A DNA stretch of 64,000 nucleotides from Streptomyces cellostaticus (GTDB lineage: Bacteria; Actinomycetota; Actinomycetes; Streptomycetales; Streptomycetaceae), in the NCBI RefSeq assembly GCF_001513965.1, contig NZ_KQ948031.1, positions 64,504 to 128,503 of the forward strand. Reading direction: 5' to 3'. How positions within the stretch are numbered: position 1 is the first letter of the stretch; the number at the start of each line of letters is the position of its first letter. Of this stretch, positions 49,699 through 57,791 are shown one piece after another. The position numbers and the translations under genes were made by a program. Below the pieces are notes generated by a model. That model was not told the origin of the DNA. It saw only the letters and a list, made by a program, of their open reading frames with translations, and made no database searches.

Positions 49699-51470
49699 GC
49701 CAGGAACATGTGAGGCAGGATCGTGTGAGCCCGGCTCTGCCCCCGGTCGCCCCGGCCGTGACCGCCGAACTCGTCGCGGCCCTTACGCCCCGGCTGCGCA
49801 AGCGGCTCGACGCGGGCATCGCCAAGCTGGCCGGCCGCCCGGCCGTCCGCGACGGCGACATCGTGCGCATCGCCGTCGACGACAGCACCGACGTCGAACT
49901 GCACGCCCCCGGTGGCACGGTGACCAGCGCGGACGCCGTCCGCTGCGGCTGCCTGCTGGCCCCGGACTGTCTGCACCGCGCCGCGGCGGCCTCGGCGGCA
50001 CCGATCGCGGAACCGGCCACGGAAGCGGCCACGGAAGCGGCCACAGCGGCCCACTGCGAGGATGTGGCCGCAGGTGCACCGGCACTGCCGGACACGGAGC
50101 GGCCCGAGCGGGCCACCCCGGAGCAGTGCGCCGCCGCCCGTGCCCTGCACAGCGCCGCGACCGCCGTACTCGAAGCCGGTACGGACGGTTCCGGGGCGGT
50201 GCTCCAGGCGGAGCTGCTGCGCGCCGCCCACACCGCGCGGCTCGCGGGGCTCCCCCGGGCCGCCGCCACGGCCGTCTCCGTGGTCACCGCGTTGCGTGCG
50301 GCCCGCTCCGCCGACCCGGCGTACCGCCTCGCCGACCTCGTCGGCGCGCTCCGCGACGCCCTGTCGGCGGCCCACCGCATCCCGCACGCCGAGGGCCCGG
50401 AACTGACCGAGTTGCGCGGCACGGTGCGGCAGCCGTACCGCCCGGACGGCTCGCTGCGGCTGTACGGCCTCTTCTCCGAGCCGGTGCTCACGGCGAGCGG
50501 GTATGCGGGCGCCGTCACCTGGACCGCCGATGCCGAGGGCCGCCTGTACCAGGTCTCGGACGTGGCCCCGGGCGGCGGCGGGCGGGCCGTGGGCGCGGCC
50601 GACCGGGCCGTACGCGTCGGGGACACGGCGCTGACCCACCGCGAGCTGTCCCGGGCCGGGCTCGCGGTGTCGGGTGCCACGGTGTCCCCGGCGGGGCGGC
50701 TGGGCGCGGGCGCGGGAGTACGGGCGGTCCGCGCGTCCGGTGCCGACTGGCGCGCGGAGCCCCTGGACCGGCTCTGGACGGTACCGGCCGCCGAACAGGT
50801 GGCCCGTGCCCTGACCGGGGGCGCCGGCCTGCTCTTCCTGGAGGTCACCCTCGTCGGCACGCTCCGTGACGCGGCGGGCGACTGCCTCTTCGCCGACTGC
50901 GCAGGCATCCGCCTGCGGCTGACCGCCGCCCACGACCACCCGGCGCTCCCTCACCGCGACAACCTGCGCCTGCTGGCCGCCGCCCGGGGCAGCCGGCTCC
51001 GGATCGTCGCCCGGCTCACCCCGGCCCCGCACCCCCGGGCCCTACTGCTGGCGACCGAGCACCCCACCGTCCCCGGCACCCGGGTCGACGCCGGCCTCGA
51101 CCGGCTGCAGCACGCCGACCTGCCGACCGCGCCCGCCGCCCCCGCGCCTCCGGCCGCCGCGCCCACACCCCAAGAGGCCCCCGTGCACCTGCTGCGTCGC
51201 CGGGTGCAGCAGGCGGCCTCGGGCGGGCGGCTCGTGCTGTCCTTCTCCGGGAACACGGCCGCCGACGTCCAGCGGCTGAGCGGCCACGGTCTCGCGACGG
51301 CGGGTGACCTGCTGGACGAACTGCACGCAGCCGCGGCGGAGCGCTCACGCGATGTCTTCGGCCGTCTCCTCCCGGCGGACACGGACCGGTTCGCCGGTGC
51401 CTGGCTGGCCGCTGCCCGCTACGCGGAAGAGGTGGACCGCGCGCTGTGCGCCGCGGCCTGGGGCGCCTGA
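49695..51470 (+). CDS. SWIM zinc-finger protein (YehQ-like)
   Basis: A 591-aa protein with a SWIM finger C84-x-C86-x5-C92-x-H94 (RCGCLLAPDCLHR), expected to bind zinc and mediate DNA or protein contact. The preceding PRLRKRLDAGIAKLAGRPAV segment is typical of SWIM proteins. The rest is Ala/Arg-rich and mixed alpha/beta, with no enzyme motif seen. ATGA overlap with the vWA gene makes it the last member of the operon. The E. coli counterpart in order is YehQ. Confidence 0.83.
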   Translation: MSQEHVRQDRVSPALPPVAPAVTAELVAALTPRLRKRLDAGIAKLAGRPAVRDGDIVRIAVDDSTDVELHAPGGTVTSADAVRCGCLLAPDCLHRAAAASAAPIAEPATEAATEAATAAHCEDVAAGAPALPDTERPERATPEQCAAARALHSAATAVLEAGTDGSGAVLQAELLRAAHTARLAGLPRAAATAVSVVTALRAARSADPAYRLADLVGALRDALSAAHRIPHAEGPELTELRGTVRQPYRPDGSLRLYGLFSEPVLTASGYAGAVTWTADAEGRLYQVSDVAPGGGGRAVGAADRAVRVGDTALTHRELSRAGLAVSGATVSPAGRLGAGAGVRAVRASGADWRAEPLDRLWTVPAAEQVARALTGGAGLLFLEVTLVGTLRDAAGDCLFADCAGIRLRLTAAHDHPALPHRDNLRLLAAARGSRLRIVARLTPAPHPRALLLATEHPTVPGTRVDAGLDRLQHADLPTAPAAPAPPAAAPTPQEAPVHLLRRRVQQAASGGRLVLSFSGNTAADVQRLSGHGLATAGDLLDELHAAAAERSRDVFGRLLPADTDRFAGAWLAAARYAEEVDRALCAAAWGA

Positions 51471-51487
51471 AGCGGACGGGACGCGGC

Positions 51488-51509
51488 ACCGGCCGCCGGG
51501 CGGGCCGGT
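51488..51509 (+). terminator. Candidate terminator hairpin after the yeh-like operon
   Basis: ACCGGCC (51488-51494) pairs with GGCCGGT (51503-51509) across an 8-nt loop, 18 nt after the SWIM gene stop. There is no clear T run, so it may be a Rho-type or stability hairpin. Confidence 0.4.
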
Positions 51510-51600
51510 TCAATCCAAATAGGCGCCATCGACGTACTCAACAAGAGAGCCGCAACCGCTGTGAGCTGCGCGAGATCAGGGAAGGAAGCGTGCATCCATC

Positions 51601-51882
51601 ATGCGAGCACAACACGCGAGGCGTCTCGCCACGGTGTCCGCGGTCGGCATCCTGATGGCCGGCGGCGCTGCGATCGGCACAGCGGGCCCGGCCGCGGCAG
51701 CTCCCACGGTGCACACCCATGTGACTACCGACTGGTGCGGCGACTGGGGCGACTGGAACGGCCGCTGCTTCGACCACCACCGCTTCGACCACCACGGGTT
51801 CCGCTTCGACCATCACGGGTTCCGCTTCGACCATCACCACTTCTTCTTCAACCGCGGAGGTGTCATTATCATCGTGCTCTAG
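51601..51882 (+). CDS. Small secreted histidine-rich protein
   Basis: A 93-aa protein with an N-terminal signal peptide (RRLATVSAVGILMAGGAAIG, cleavage near AAAA-PTV). The mature ~59 residues contain DWCGDWGDWNGRC, a possible disulphide loop, then repeated FDHH and RFDHHGF units with ten His in about 30 residues, and a hydrophobic GGVIIIVL end. The His/Asp pattern suggests binding of Zn, Ni, Cu or Co outside the cell. It lies 91 nt before a DUF2182 membrane protein described as metal-binding. No family name is known to me. Confidence 0.75.
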   Translation: MRAQHARRLATVSAVGILMAGGAAIGTAGPAAAAPTVHTHVTTDWCGDWGDWNGRCFDHHRFDHHGFRFDHHGFRFDHHHFFFNRGGVIIIVL

Positions 51883-51973
51883 TGCTCCCTTGTGACATGG
51901 CATCGAGTCAGGGCCGGGTCGCGTAGCAGGTGGAGGCATGCTCTCCTGGGAGTATCCGCAGGAGTACACGCCG

Positions 51974-52810
51974 ATGCGCCACAGCCGGACCTCCACCGCC
52001 CGCTCGGCCCGGGCGCCCGCGCCGACCGGAGCGGGCGGCGGGTTGCTGTCGGCGCGGGATCTCGCGGCCGCCTGGTTCCTGGTCGTCCTGATCGCTGTGC
52101 CCGCCTGGGCGCTGACGATCGGGCAGGCCCGGGACATGGGGGTCGAGCCCGGCACGATGGGGGTGGAGCTGCCGCTGTTCCTGCTGCTCTGGGTGACGAT
52201 GATGGCGGCCATGATGCTGCCGTCGATGGCGCCGGTGGCGATCACGTGGGTGCGCGGGATCGGCCGGCAGTCCTCCGGCTGGTCCCGGGCCGCACGCACC
52301 GTCGAGTTCGTGGGCGGATATCTGCTGGTGTGGACCGCCTTCGGACTGCTCGCCTACGCGGCCCTGGCCTTCACCGGGGGCCTGGTGGACGACCGTCCCA
52401 CCGCCGGACGCTGGATCGGCTCGGCCGCCTTCCTGCTCGCGGGTCTGTACCAGCTCGGTCCCCTCAAGTACGTCTGCCTGCGGCACTGCCGCGACCCCAT
52501 GAGCCATCTGATGCACTACGCCGGCTTCCGGCAACCGGCCCGCGACCTGCGGGTGGGCCTCCACCACGGCACCTACTGCGTCGGCTGCTGCGCGGGACTG
52601 ATGGTCGTCCTCGTTCCGCTCGGTGTGATGAACGTGGCGGCGATGGCCGGACTGGCGGTGGTGATCTTCGTGGAGAAGCTGTGGTCCCGGGGCCCGCTGC
52701 TCGCCCGGATCGTGGGGGTCACCTTCCTCGTCCTGGCCGTACTGGCGCCGTTCCAGTACTGGCTCCTGCCGGGGCTCCAGGGCTCGATGCCGTCGATGGA
52801 CGGCATGTGA
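51974..52810 (+). CDS. DUF2182 integral membrane protein (predicted metal-binding)
   Basis: A 278-aa protein with about six to seven hydrophobic segments and the DUF2182 signatures LLWVTMMAAMMLPSMAPVAI, LKYVCLRHCRDPM and GTYCVGCCAGLM (Met, Cys and His clusters in or near the membrane). The ATG at 51974 has AGGAG 9 nt upstream; ATG 51938 is possible. DUF2182 genes usually sit beside DUF1326, as here. Function is unknown; the residue pattern suggests metal handling. Confidence 0.85.
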   Translation: MRHSRTSTARSARAPAPTGAGGGLLSARDLAAAWFLVVLIAVPAWALTIGQARDMGVEPGTMGVELPLFLLLWVTMMAAMMLPSMAPVAITWVRGIGRQSSGWSRAARTVEFVGGYLLVWTAFGLLAYAALAFTGGLVDDRPTAGRWIGSAAFLLAGLYQLGPLKYVCLRHCRDPMSHLMHYAGFRQPARDLRVGLHHGTYCVGCCAGLMVVLVPLGVMNVAAMAGLAVVIFVEKLWSRGPLLARIVGVTFLVLAVLAPFQYWLLPGLQGSMPSMDGM

Positions 52811-52969
52811 CCCACTCGGCCCACCGACTCACCTCGCCCCAGTGGACCGGCTGGTCCGCCAGGCTGCCCGCCGCACGCACCTCGACAGCGACGTCGCGGA
52901 GAACACCGTCGCCAGAAGCCGCGGTGCCTCGCCGGCGCTCATGACGGGCGTACTCGTGTATGAAGCCGG

Positions 52970-53593
52970 TCAGATACGGCCGGCGCCTGTCCCTGCGCGC
53001 TCCTCGCTGCTGAAGACGTAGTCGGCCGTCTCGCCGTACGACGCCTCGTAACTGAGCCCGAAGGCGTCGGACCGCCCCGTGGTCCTGCCGACCTCGAATT
53101 CGGACGCAAACCCGAACATCGCGTTCTTGACCTTCGTCGCACTGCCGTCGGGGCCGGTCAGCGGCTCGTAGGAGAGTTCCGTCCTGCCCTCGACCGTGAA
53201 GCCGGGACGGTCCCCGTCCGTGAGGGAGACACCGGCCCGCTCCATACCCAGGTACTCGCCGTAGAACTGCGAGAGCTGGCCGAACGGCCCGCCTTCCCGG
53301 CCGGACAGGATGCGCTCAAGGGCGTCGGCCTGCTCGTCGGTGGCCGCACTGTCCACGACCAGCCCGACCTTCCAGTTGCCGGAAGACAGGTTGGACGGGA
53401 AGTGGTTGTAGAACGCGAAGTCGACACCGGACAGGTCCAGGCCGTCCAGGTTCCCGTCGGCCACATGGAACACGGCGGTGCCCAGGCACTCGGTACCGCC
53501 CTTGGCGTCCCGGGGCTGGCCGTCGTACGGGCAGCTGCACAGCACCGCGCAAGAGCAACCGGCCACGTAGGTGCCGGATATCGTCCATGACAT
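52970..53593 (-). CDS. DUF1326 family protein
   Basis: A 207-aa soluble protein beginning MSWTISGTYVAGCSCAVLCS then CPYDGQPRDAKGG, the Cys-rich signature of DUF1326. The rest is beta-rich. The ATG at 53593 is preceded by AAGGGGAGCAGCC. It is convergent with the DUF2182 gene 159 nt away. DUF1326/DUF2182 neighbours are frequent in bacteria, but the pathway is not defined. The Cys cluster is consistent with metal or redox chemistry. Confidence 0.87.
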   Translation of the reverse strand: MSWTISGTYVAGCSCAVLCSCPYDGQPRDAKGGTECLGTAVFHVADGNLDGLDLSGVDFAFYNHFPSNLSSGNWKVGLVVDSAATDEQADALERILSGREGGPFGQLSQFYGEYLGMERAGVSLTDGDRPGFTVEGRTELSYEPLTGPDGSATKVKNAMFGFASEFEVGRTTGRSDAFGLSYEASYGETADYVFSSEERAGTGAGRI

Positions 53594-53759
53594 GGCTGCT
53601 CCCCTTTTCCGATGGTGATGGCGGCGAGCATCGTCGTCTGTACTTTTACGCTAGACCTGTCAAATAGGCATGTAAACGCCGTTACTGGGCACACCGGCCG
53701 ACACGCTCGGTGAAGGGCGAGGACGTGTGGATCACGCTGCCCGGTCCCGGACGGCGCTG

Positions 53760-54923
53760 TCACTTTCCCCAGATCTTCCGGTACGCCTCCTGGTAGCCCG
53801 ACGGGTCCCAGGTCGTGGCGCCGTGGCCGTTGTCAGCCGTGGTGATGTGGACGGGGGCCACATATCCGCTGGCGGGACGGCCGGAGAAGGCGCGGTTGAA
53901 CTCGTCGACGATCTGCCAGCCCTGCAGGGACAGCGGCTCGGGCACGGTGGCCGCCTGGTACTGCTTGTTGTTGACGCGCTGGAAGGCGGACGGGTCGCCG
54001 TCCCCGGCGCCGATGTTGAAGGGCGGCCCGGAACCCTTCCTGCCTGCGGCGCGGAAGGCCGGGGCGGCATCGGCGAAGTACAGGTCGTTGATGGCGACGG
54101 AATACGTCCACCGGGCGGGGAAGCGGGACAGGAGCGAGGAGATCTCCTGGGGTGTGCGGCTGCTCGCGTCCGGGATCGGGATGTTCTCGTAGGCCAGCAG
54201 CTTCACGCCCGCACAGGTGGCGAGCTCCTTCCTGATCAGTTCGGACTTGTTCTTGGCAAAGGGGATCGAGGCGTCGGTGAAGAGCACGACCCCGGCTCTG
54301 CCGTTGGAGCTCGCGATGATCCATTGCGCGCTGGCTGCGGCAACGTCCTCGACCTTGGTGGTGATGTTGGTGAAGAGCTCGGGCCGCCGACTGGGGCCGG
54401 GGGCAGCGACCGCGTGCCAGCCGATGAGCGGGATGCGTGCCGCGCCCGCCCGCGCGACCTGCTGCGAGGTCGAGTCGGGGTCGAAGCCTCCGATGACGAT
54501 GCCCGCGGGCTTGAGAGCCACGGCCTCGCTCATCGCCGCCTGGATGCCTGCGGGGGTACCGCCGCCGTCGATCACCCGGACGTTCCAGCCGATGACCCGC
54601 GCGGCGTCCCGCGCACCGTCGGCGGCGCCCGCGACTCCGGGATTGGTCATGGTCTGGGCGACGTAGACGATGGTCTTGCCGGCCACCGCCTTGGGGCCGC
54701 TGGTCGGCCCGTTCCACGGGATGTCGGTCCGCTCCGCCCGGCCGACGGCGGCCTGGGCCCTGGCGTGGGCCTCGGGGCAGCCGCTCGGCCCCGAGGTGGA
54801 GACCCCCGGGCCGCTGGAGGAGCCGCGCCCACAGCCTGCCAGGACGGTGGCCGCGACCAGCAGGGCGGTGGCGGCGGACCGGGGCTTGAGGACGCCGGGG
54901 GTGGCCTTGCGGTTGCGGTGCAC
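53760..54923 (-). CDS. Sugar ABC transporter substrate-binding lipoprotein
   Basis: A 387-aa lipoprotein with lipobox LAGC (Cys31) after a hydrophobic leader. The body is a periplasmic-binding-protein type I fold (GKTIVYVAQTMTNPG, AVALKPAGIVIGGFDP, ARIPLIGWHAVAAPG, AGVVLFTDASIPFAKNKSEL). It should capture a sugar or related ligand for the RbsA/RbsC-type transporter encoded just upstream in the same direction. The GTG start has AGGAG 5 nt upstream. The 69-nt gap after the permease gene is the largest in the unit. Confidence 0.9.
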   Translation of the reverse strand: MHRNRKATPGVLKPRSAATALLVAATVLAGCGRGSSSGPGVSTSGPSGCPEAHARAQAAVGRAERTDIPWNGPTSGPKAVAGKTIVYVAQTMTNPGVAGAADGARDAARVIGWNVRVIDGGGTPAGIQAAMSEAVALKPAGIVIGGFDPDSTSQQVARAGAARIPLIGWHAVAAPGPSRRPELFTNITTKVEDVAAASAQWIIASSNGRAGVVLFTDASIPFAKNKSELIRKELATCAGVKLLAYENIPIPDASSRTPQEISSLLSRFPARWTYSVAINDLYFADAAPAFRAAGRKGSGPPFNIGAGDGDPSAFQRVNNKQYQAATVPEPLSLQGWQIVDEFNRAFSGRPASGYVAPVHITTADNGHGATTWDPSGYQEAYRKIWGK

Positions 54924-54992
54924 AAGAGCTCCTCGCTGAGGGGTGGGCGCAAGGACGCGCCCTGGGCGCGGTGGTGATGCACGCGGCGTGGG

Positions 54993-56126
54993 TCATGGAG
55001 CGCTGCCGGCCGGGCCGCCGTCCGGGGAGGACGGCGGCTGCGGTGACCCGGCGGGTGAATCGCGGGCGGCGACGGCACCGGTGCGCAGTCGCCGGCGGGC
55101 GGAGTAGCCGGCCAGGCCGACGGCGAGCAGCAGGGTGCCGCCGTAGAACAGCGGGACCGTCCAGAAGTCAGCGCCCATCTGGGCGATGCCGGTGAGTCCG
55201 ACGGCGAGGACGGCGACGGCGACGAGGGTGCCCATGGCGTTGGGGCGGCCGGGTTTGATCGCGGTGGAGCCGAGCAGGGCGCCGGCGAAGGCGGGCAGCA
55301 GGTAGTCGAGGCCGACGCTCGGATTGCCGATCTGCTGCTGGGCCGCGAGCAGTACTCCGGCGAAGCCGACGATCAGCCCCGATGCGGCGAAGGCGTAGAC
55401 GGTGTATCTGCGGGTCGGGATGCCGACGAGGTCGGCGGCGCGCGGGTTCGATCCGATGACGTACAGGTACCGGCCGAGCGGCAGCCGCTCCAGCACCAGC
55501 CAGAGGGCGACCGCGAGTGCGAGCACGTAGAAGGCGGGGAGCGGAAGGCCCAGGAACGTGGAGTCGTAGAGGCCGGTGAAGGCGGCGGGGAGGCCCTGCG
55601 GGCCGGGGACGATCCGGCCGCCGCCGGTGGTCCAGCCGGTCACGGCGTACAGCATGCTGCCGGTCCCGAGCGTGGCGATGAAGGAGTCGATCCGGCCGAA
55701 CTCGACGATCACACCGTTGAGCACACCCACGACGGCCCCTCCGACGATCACGGCGAGGCAGGCGAGCGGCCAGGGCCACCCGTCGTTGACGAGGAGCTGC
55801 ATCACCATGACGTGCGCCAGGCCGAGGCCGTAGCCGATGGAGAGGTCGAACGCGCCGGTCACGATGGGGACCATGGCGGCGAGGGCGAGGACGGCCGGGA
55901 TCGACTGGGTGGACAGGATCGAGTCGACGGTGTCCAGGGTGGGAAAGGTGCGCGGCAGGGTGAGGGAGAAGGTGAGGCAGAGCAGGGCAGTGAGGGCCAG
56001 GAGGCCGTAGGCGCCGATGAGGTGCCCGGCCGGGCCGCGCGGCCCGCCTCGTCGGCCGGGTCGGCTCAGCGGGCCCCGGCGCTGCGGGCGTGGCCGGGGC
56101 GAGGACGGGGAGGGCGAGGCGGTCAC
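54993..56126 (-). CDS. Sugar ABC transporter permease (RbsC-like)
   Basis: A 377-aa permease with about nine to ten hydrophobic segments. Diagnostic pieces are IVTGAFDLSIGYGLGLAHVM, FIATLGTGSMLYAVTGWTTG, YVIGSNPRAADLVGIPTRRY and LPAFAGALLGSTAIKPGRPN. A Pro/Arg-rich N-terminal tail of ~45 residues precedes TM1. The GTG start overlaps the ATPase stop (GTGA). Confidence 0.9.
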   Translation of the reverse strand: MTASPSPSSPRPRPQRRGPLSRPGRRGGPRGPAGHLIGAYGLLALTALLCLTFSLTLPRTFPTLDTVDSILSTQSIPAVLALAAMVPIVTGAFDLSIGYGLGLAHVMVMQLLVNDGWPWPLACLAVIVGGAVVGVLNGVIVEFGRIDSFIATLGTGSMLYAVTGWTTGGGRIVPGPQGLPAAFTGLYDSTFLGLPLPAFYVLALAVALWLVLERLPLGRYLYVIGSNPRAADLVGIPTRRYTVYAFAASGLIVGFAGVLLAAQQQIGNPSVGLDYLLPAFAGALLGSTAIKPGRPNAMGTLVAVAVLAVGLTGIAQMGADFWTVPLFYGGTLLLAVGLAGYSARRRLRTGAVAARDSPAGSPQPPSSPDGGPAGSAP

Positions 56127-57667
56127 GGGTTCGTCGCGGTTCCGGAGGAAGGCATGGCCGAAGCCGCCCGGGTGAGCCCCGCGGCCGTGAGGGCCGGACC
56201 GCTCAGCTCGGCGGTGACGGTTCCGCGGACGAAGACCAGGGCGCGTCGGCACACGCCCGCGACCTCCTCGAAGTCGGTGGAGATGAGGAGGACCGCGAGG
56301 CCGGCGGTCAGCGCCTCGTCGAGCAGCCGGTGGATCGCGGCCTTGGCACCGATGTCCACGCTCGCCGTCGGTTCCTCGAGGATCAGCAGACGCAGGCCCA
56401 CCCGGAGCCACCGGCCGATCATGACTCTCTGCTGGTTTCCGCCGGACAGGGTGGCGATGGGGGCCTCGCTGTCGCGGGGACGTACCGAGAACCGTTCGAG
56501 CAGGGTGGCGGCCTCGGCGCGTTCCTGGCGGGGGCTGATCCAGTGCAGGGCCGGCAGGCCGCCCGCTCGGGGGTTGGCCAGGAGGTTCTCCCGTACGGTC
56601 AGCTCGGCCAGGCAGCCTTCCCGCTGTCTGTCGCCGGGCACGAGGGCGACACCGAGTCCGACGGCGTCGGCGACCGTACGGGGGCTGTAGCGGCGGCCGC
56701 CGAGCAGGGCACGCCCGCCGAGGAGGGGCCCGGAACCCGCGAGGGCTCGCGCCAGGTCCATGTGTCCGGCGCCCGAGAGGCCGACCAGGCCCAGGACTTC
56801 CCCGGCCCTGAGCTCCAGGCTGACCGGTCCCGCGCCGGCGGTCCGTACCCCGTGGAGGGTCAGGACGGCCGGGCCGCCGGCGGGGACCGCGGCGGGGCGG
56901 TGCTCGGTCGGCTCCTCGCCGGTGATGTCGTGCACCAGGCGGGCAGGGCTGTGGCCCGCCAGCGAGCCGTGGCTGACGAGGCGGCCGTCGCGCAGGACGG
57001 CGAAGGTGTCCGCGACCTCGTACACCTCGTCCAGTCGGTGGCTGACGTAGAGGATGCCGTGCCCCCGGTCGCGCAGGGCGTGCAGGACGCGGAACAGCCG
57101 GGCGCAGTCGGCGGCGGGGAGGCGGGCGGTCGGCTCGTCGAGGACGATGAGCCGCGCCCGCGACGCGAGGGCTCGGGCGATACCGACCAGGGAACGCTCG
57201 GCCGGTGCGAGGTGTGCGATCGGCGTGCCGGGATCGAGATGTGCGGCGACGATCCGCAGCGCCTCGGTGCAGTGCTCCCGGGTGCGCCGCCAGGAGATCA
57301 GTCCGGCGCGGCGCTGATACCCGGTGCTCAGCGCGATGTTCTCGGCGACCGTCATCCACTCCACGAGTCCGAGGTCCTGATGGATGAAGGACATGCAGCG
57401 GGAGGCCGCATGGCTGCCGAGCGGGTGGCCGTCCACCGTGATCCGCCCGTAGTCGGCGTGGTGGACGCCGGCCAGCACCTTGATGAGGGTGGACTTTCCG
57501 GCTCCGTTGGGGCCGAGGAGGGCGAGGACGCTGCCGGCGTGGACATCGAGGTCGACCCCGGCCAGCGCGAGCGTCCCGCCGAACCGCTTGCCGAGCCCGC
57601 GGATACGAACCAGAGGTTCCCTTGCGGAGGGCGGGACCGAGGCAGAGGTGTCGTGAGCGTCGTGCAC
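56123..57667 (-). CDS. Sugar ABC transporter ATP-binding protein (tandem NBD, RbsA/MglA-like)
   Basis: A 514-aa protein with two nucleotide-binding domains. NBD1 has intact Walker A (GPNGAGKST) and Walker B (LIVLDEPTA), but its signature is degenerate (LAPAERS where LSxGxQQ is expected). NBD2 has a good signature (LSGGNQQ) and LLILEEPTA, but a degenerate Walker A (GLSGAGHMD), which is common in the second half of this family. One functional composite site is therefore likely. First gene of the ABC unit; GTG start with GGAG 6 nt upstream. Confidence 0.9.
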   Translation of the reverse strand: MHDAHDTSASVPPSAREPLVRIRGLGKRFGGTLALAGVDLDVHAGSVLALLGPNGAGKSTLIKVLAGVHHADYGRITVDGHPLGSHAASRCMSFIHQDLGLVEWMTVAENIALSTGYQRRAGLISWRRTREHCTEALRIVAAHLDPGTPIAHLAPAERSLVGIARALASRARLIVLDEPTARLPAADCARLFRVLHALRDRGHGILYVSHRLDEVYEVADTFAVLRDGRLVSHGSLAGHSPARLVHDITGEEPTEHRPAAVPAGGPAVLTLHGVRTAGAGPVSLELRAGEVLGLVGLSGAGHMDLARALAGSGPLLGGRALLGGRRYSPRTVADAVGLGVALVPGDRQREGCLAELTVRENLLANPRAGGLPALHWISPRQERAEAATLLERFSVRPRDSEAPIATLSGGNQQRVMIGRWLRVGLRLLILEEPTASVDIGAKAAIHRLLDEALTAGLAVLLISTDFEEVAGVCRRALVFVRGTVTAELSGPALTAAGLTRAASAMPSSGTATNP

Positions 57668-57708
57668 GGACAGCTCCGGGGGTCGGACTGGCGAGTTCTT
57701 CCCGACAG

Positions 57709-57721
57709 GTATCAGTGATAC
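57709..57721. promoter_or_regulatory. 13-bp palindrome GTATCAGTGATAC upstream of the ABC operon
   Basis: A perfect palindrome around one central base, 42 nt upstream of the ATPase start, in a short AT-rich patch that also contains the related half-site AATATCAC. It looks like an operator for a sugar-responsive GntR, ROK or LacI regulator. No such regulator gene is adjacent. Confidence 0.5.
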
Positions 57722-57791
57722 TAGCGGCCAATATCACAGCATTTCAGACATCTCGCCGCTCGCTGTGACTCCAACGGATCAGTGGCCCGCC

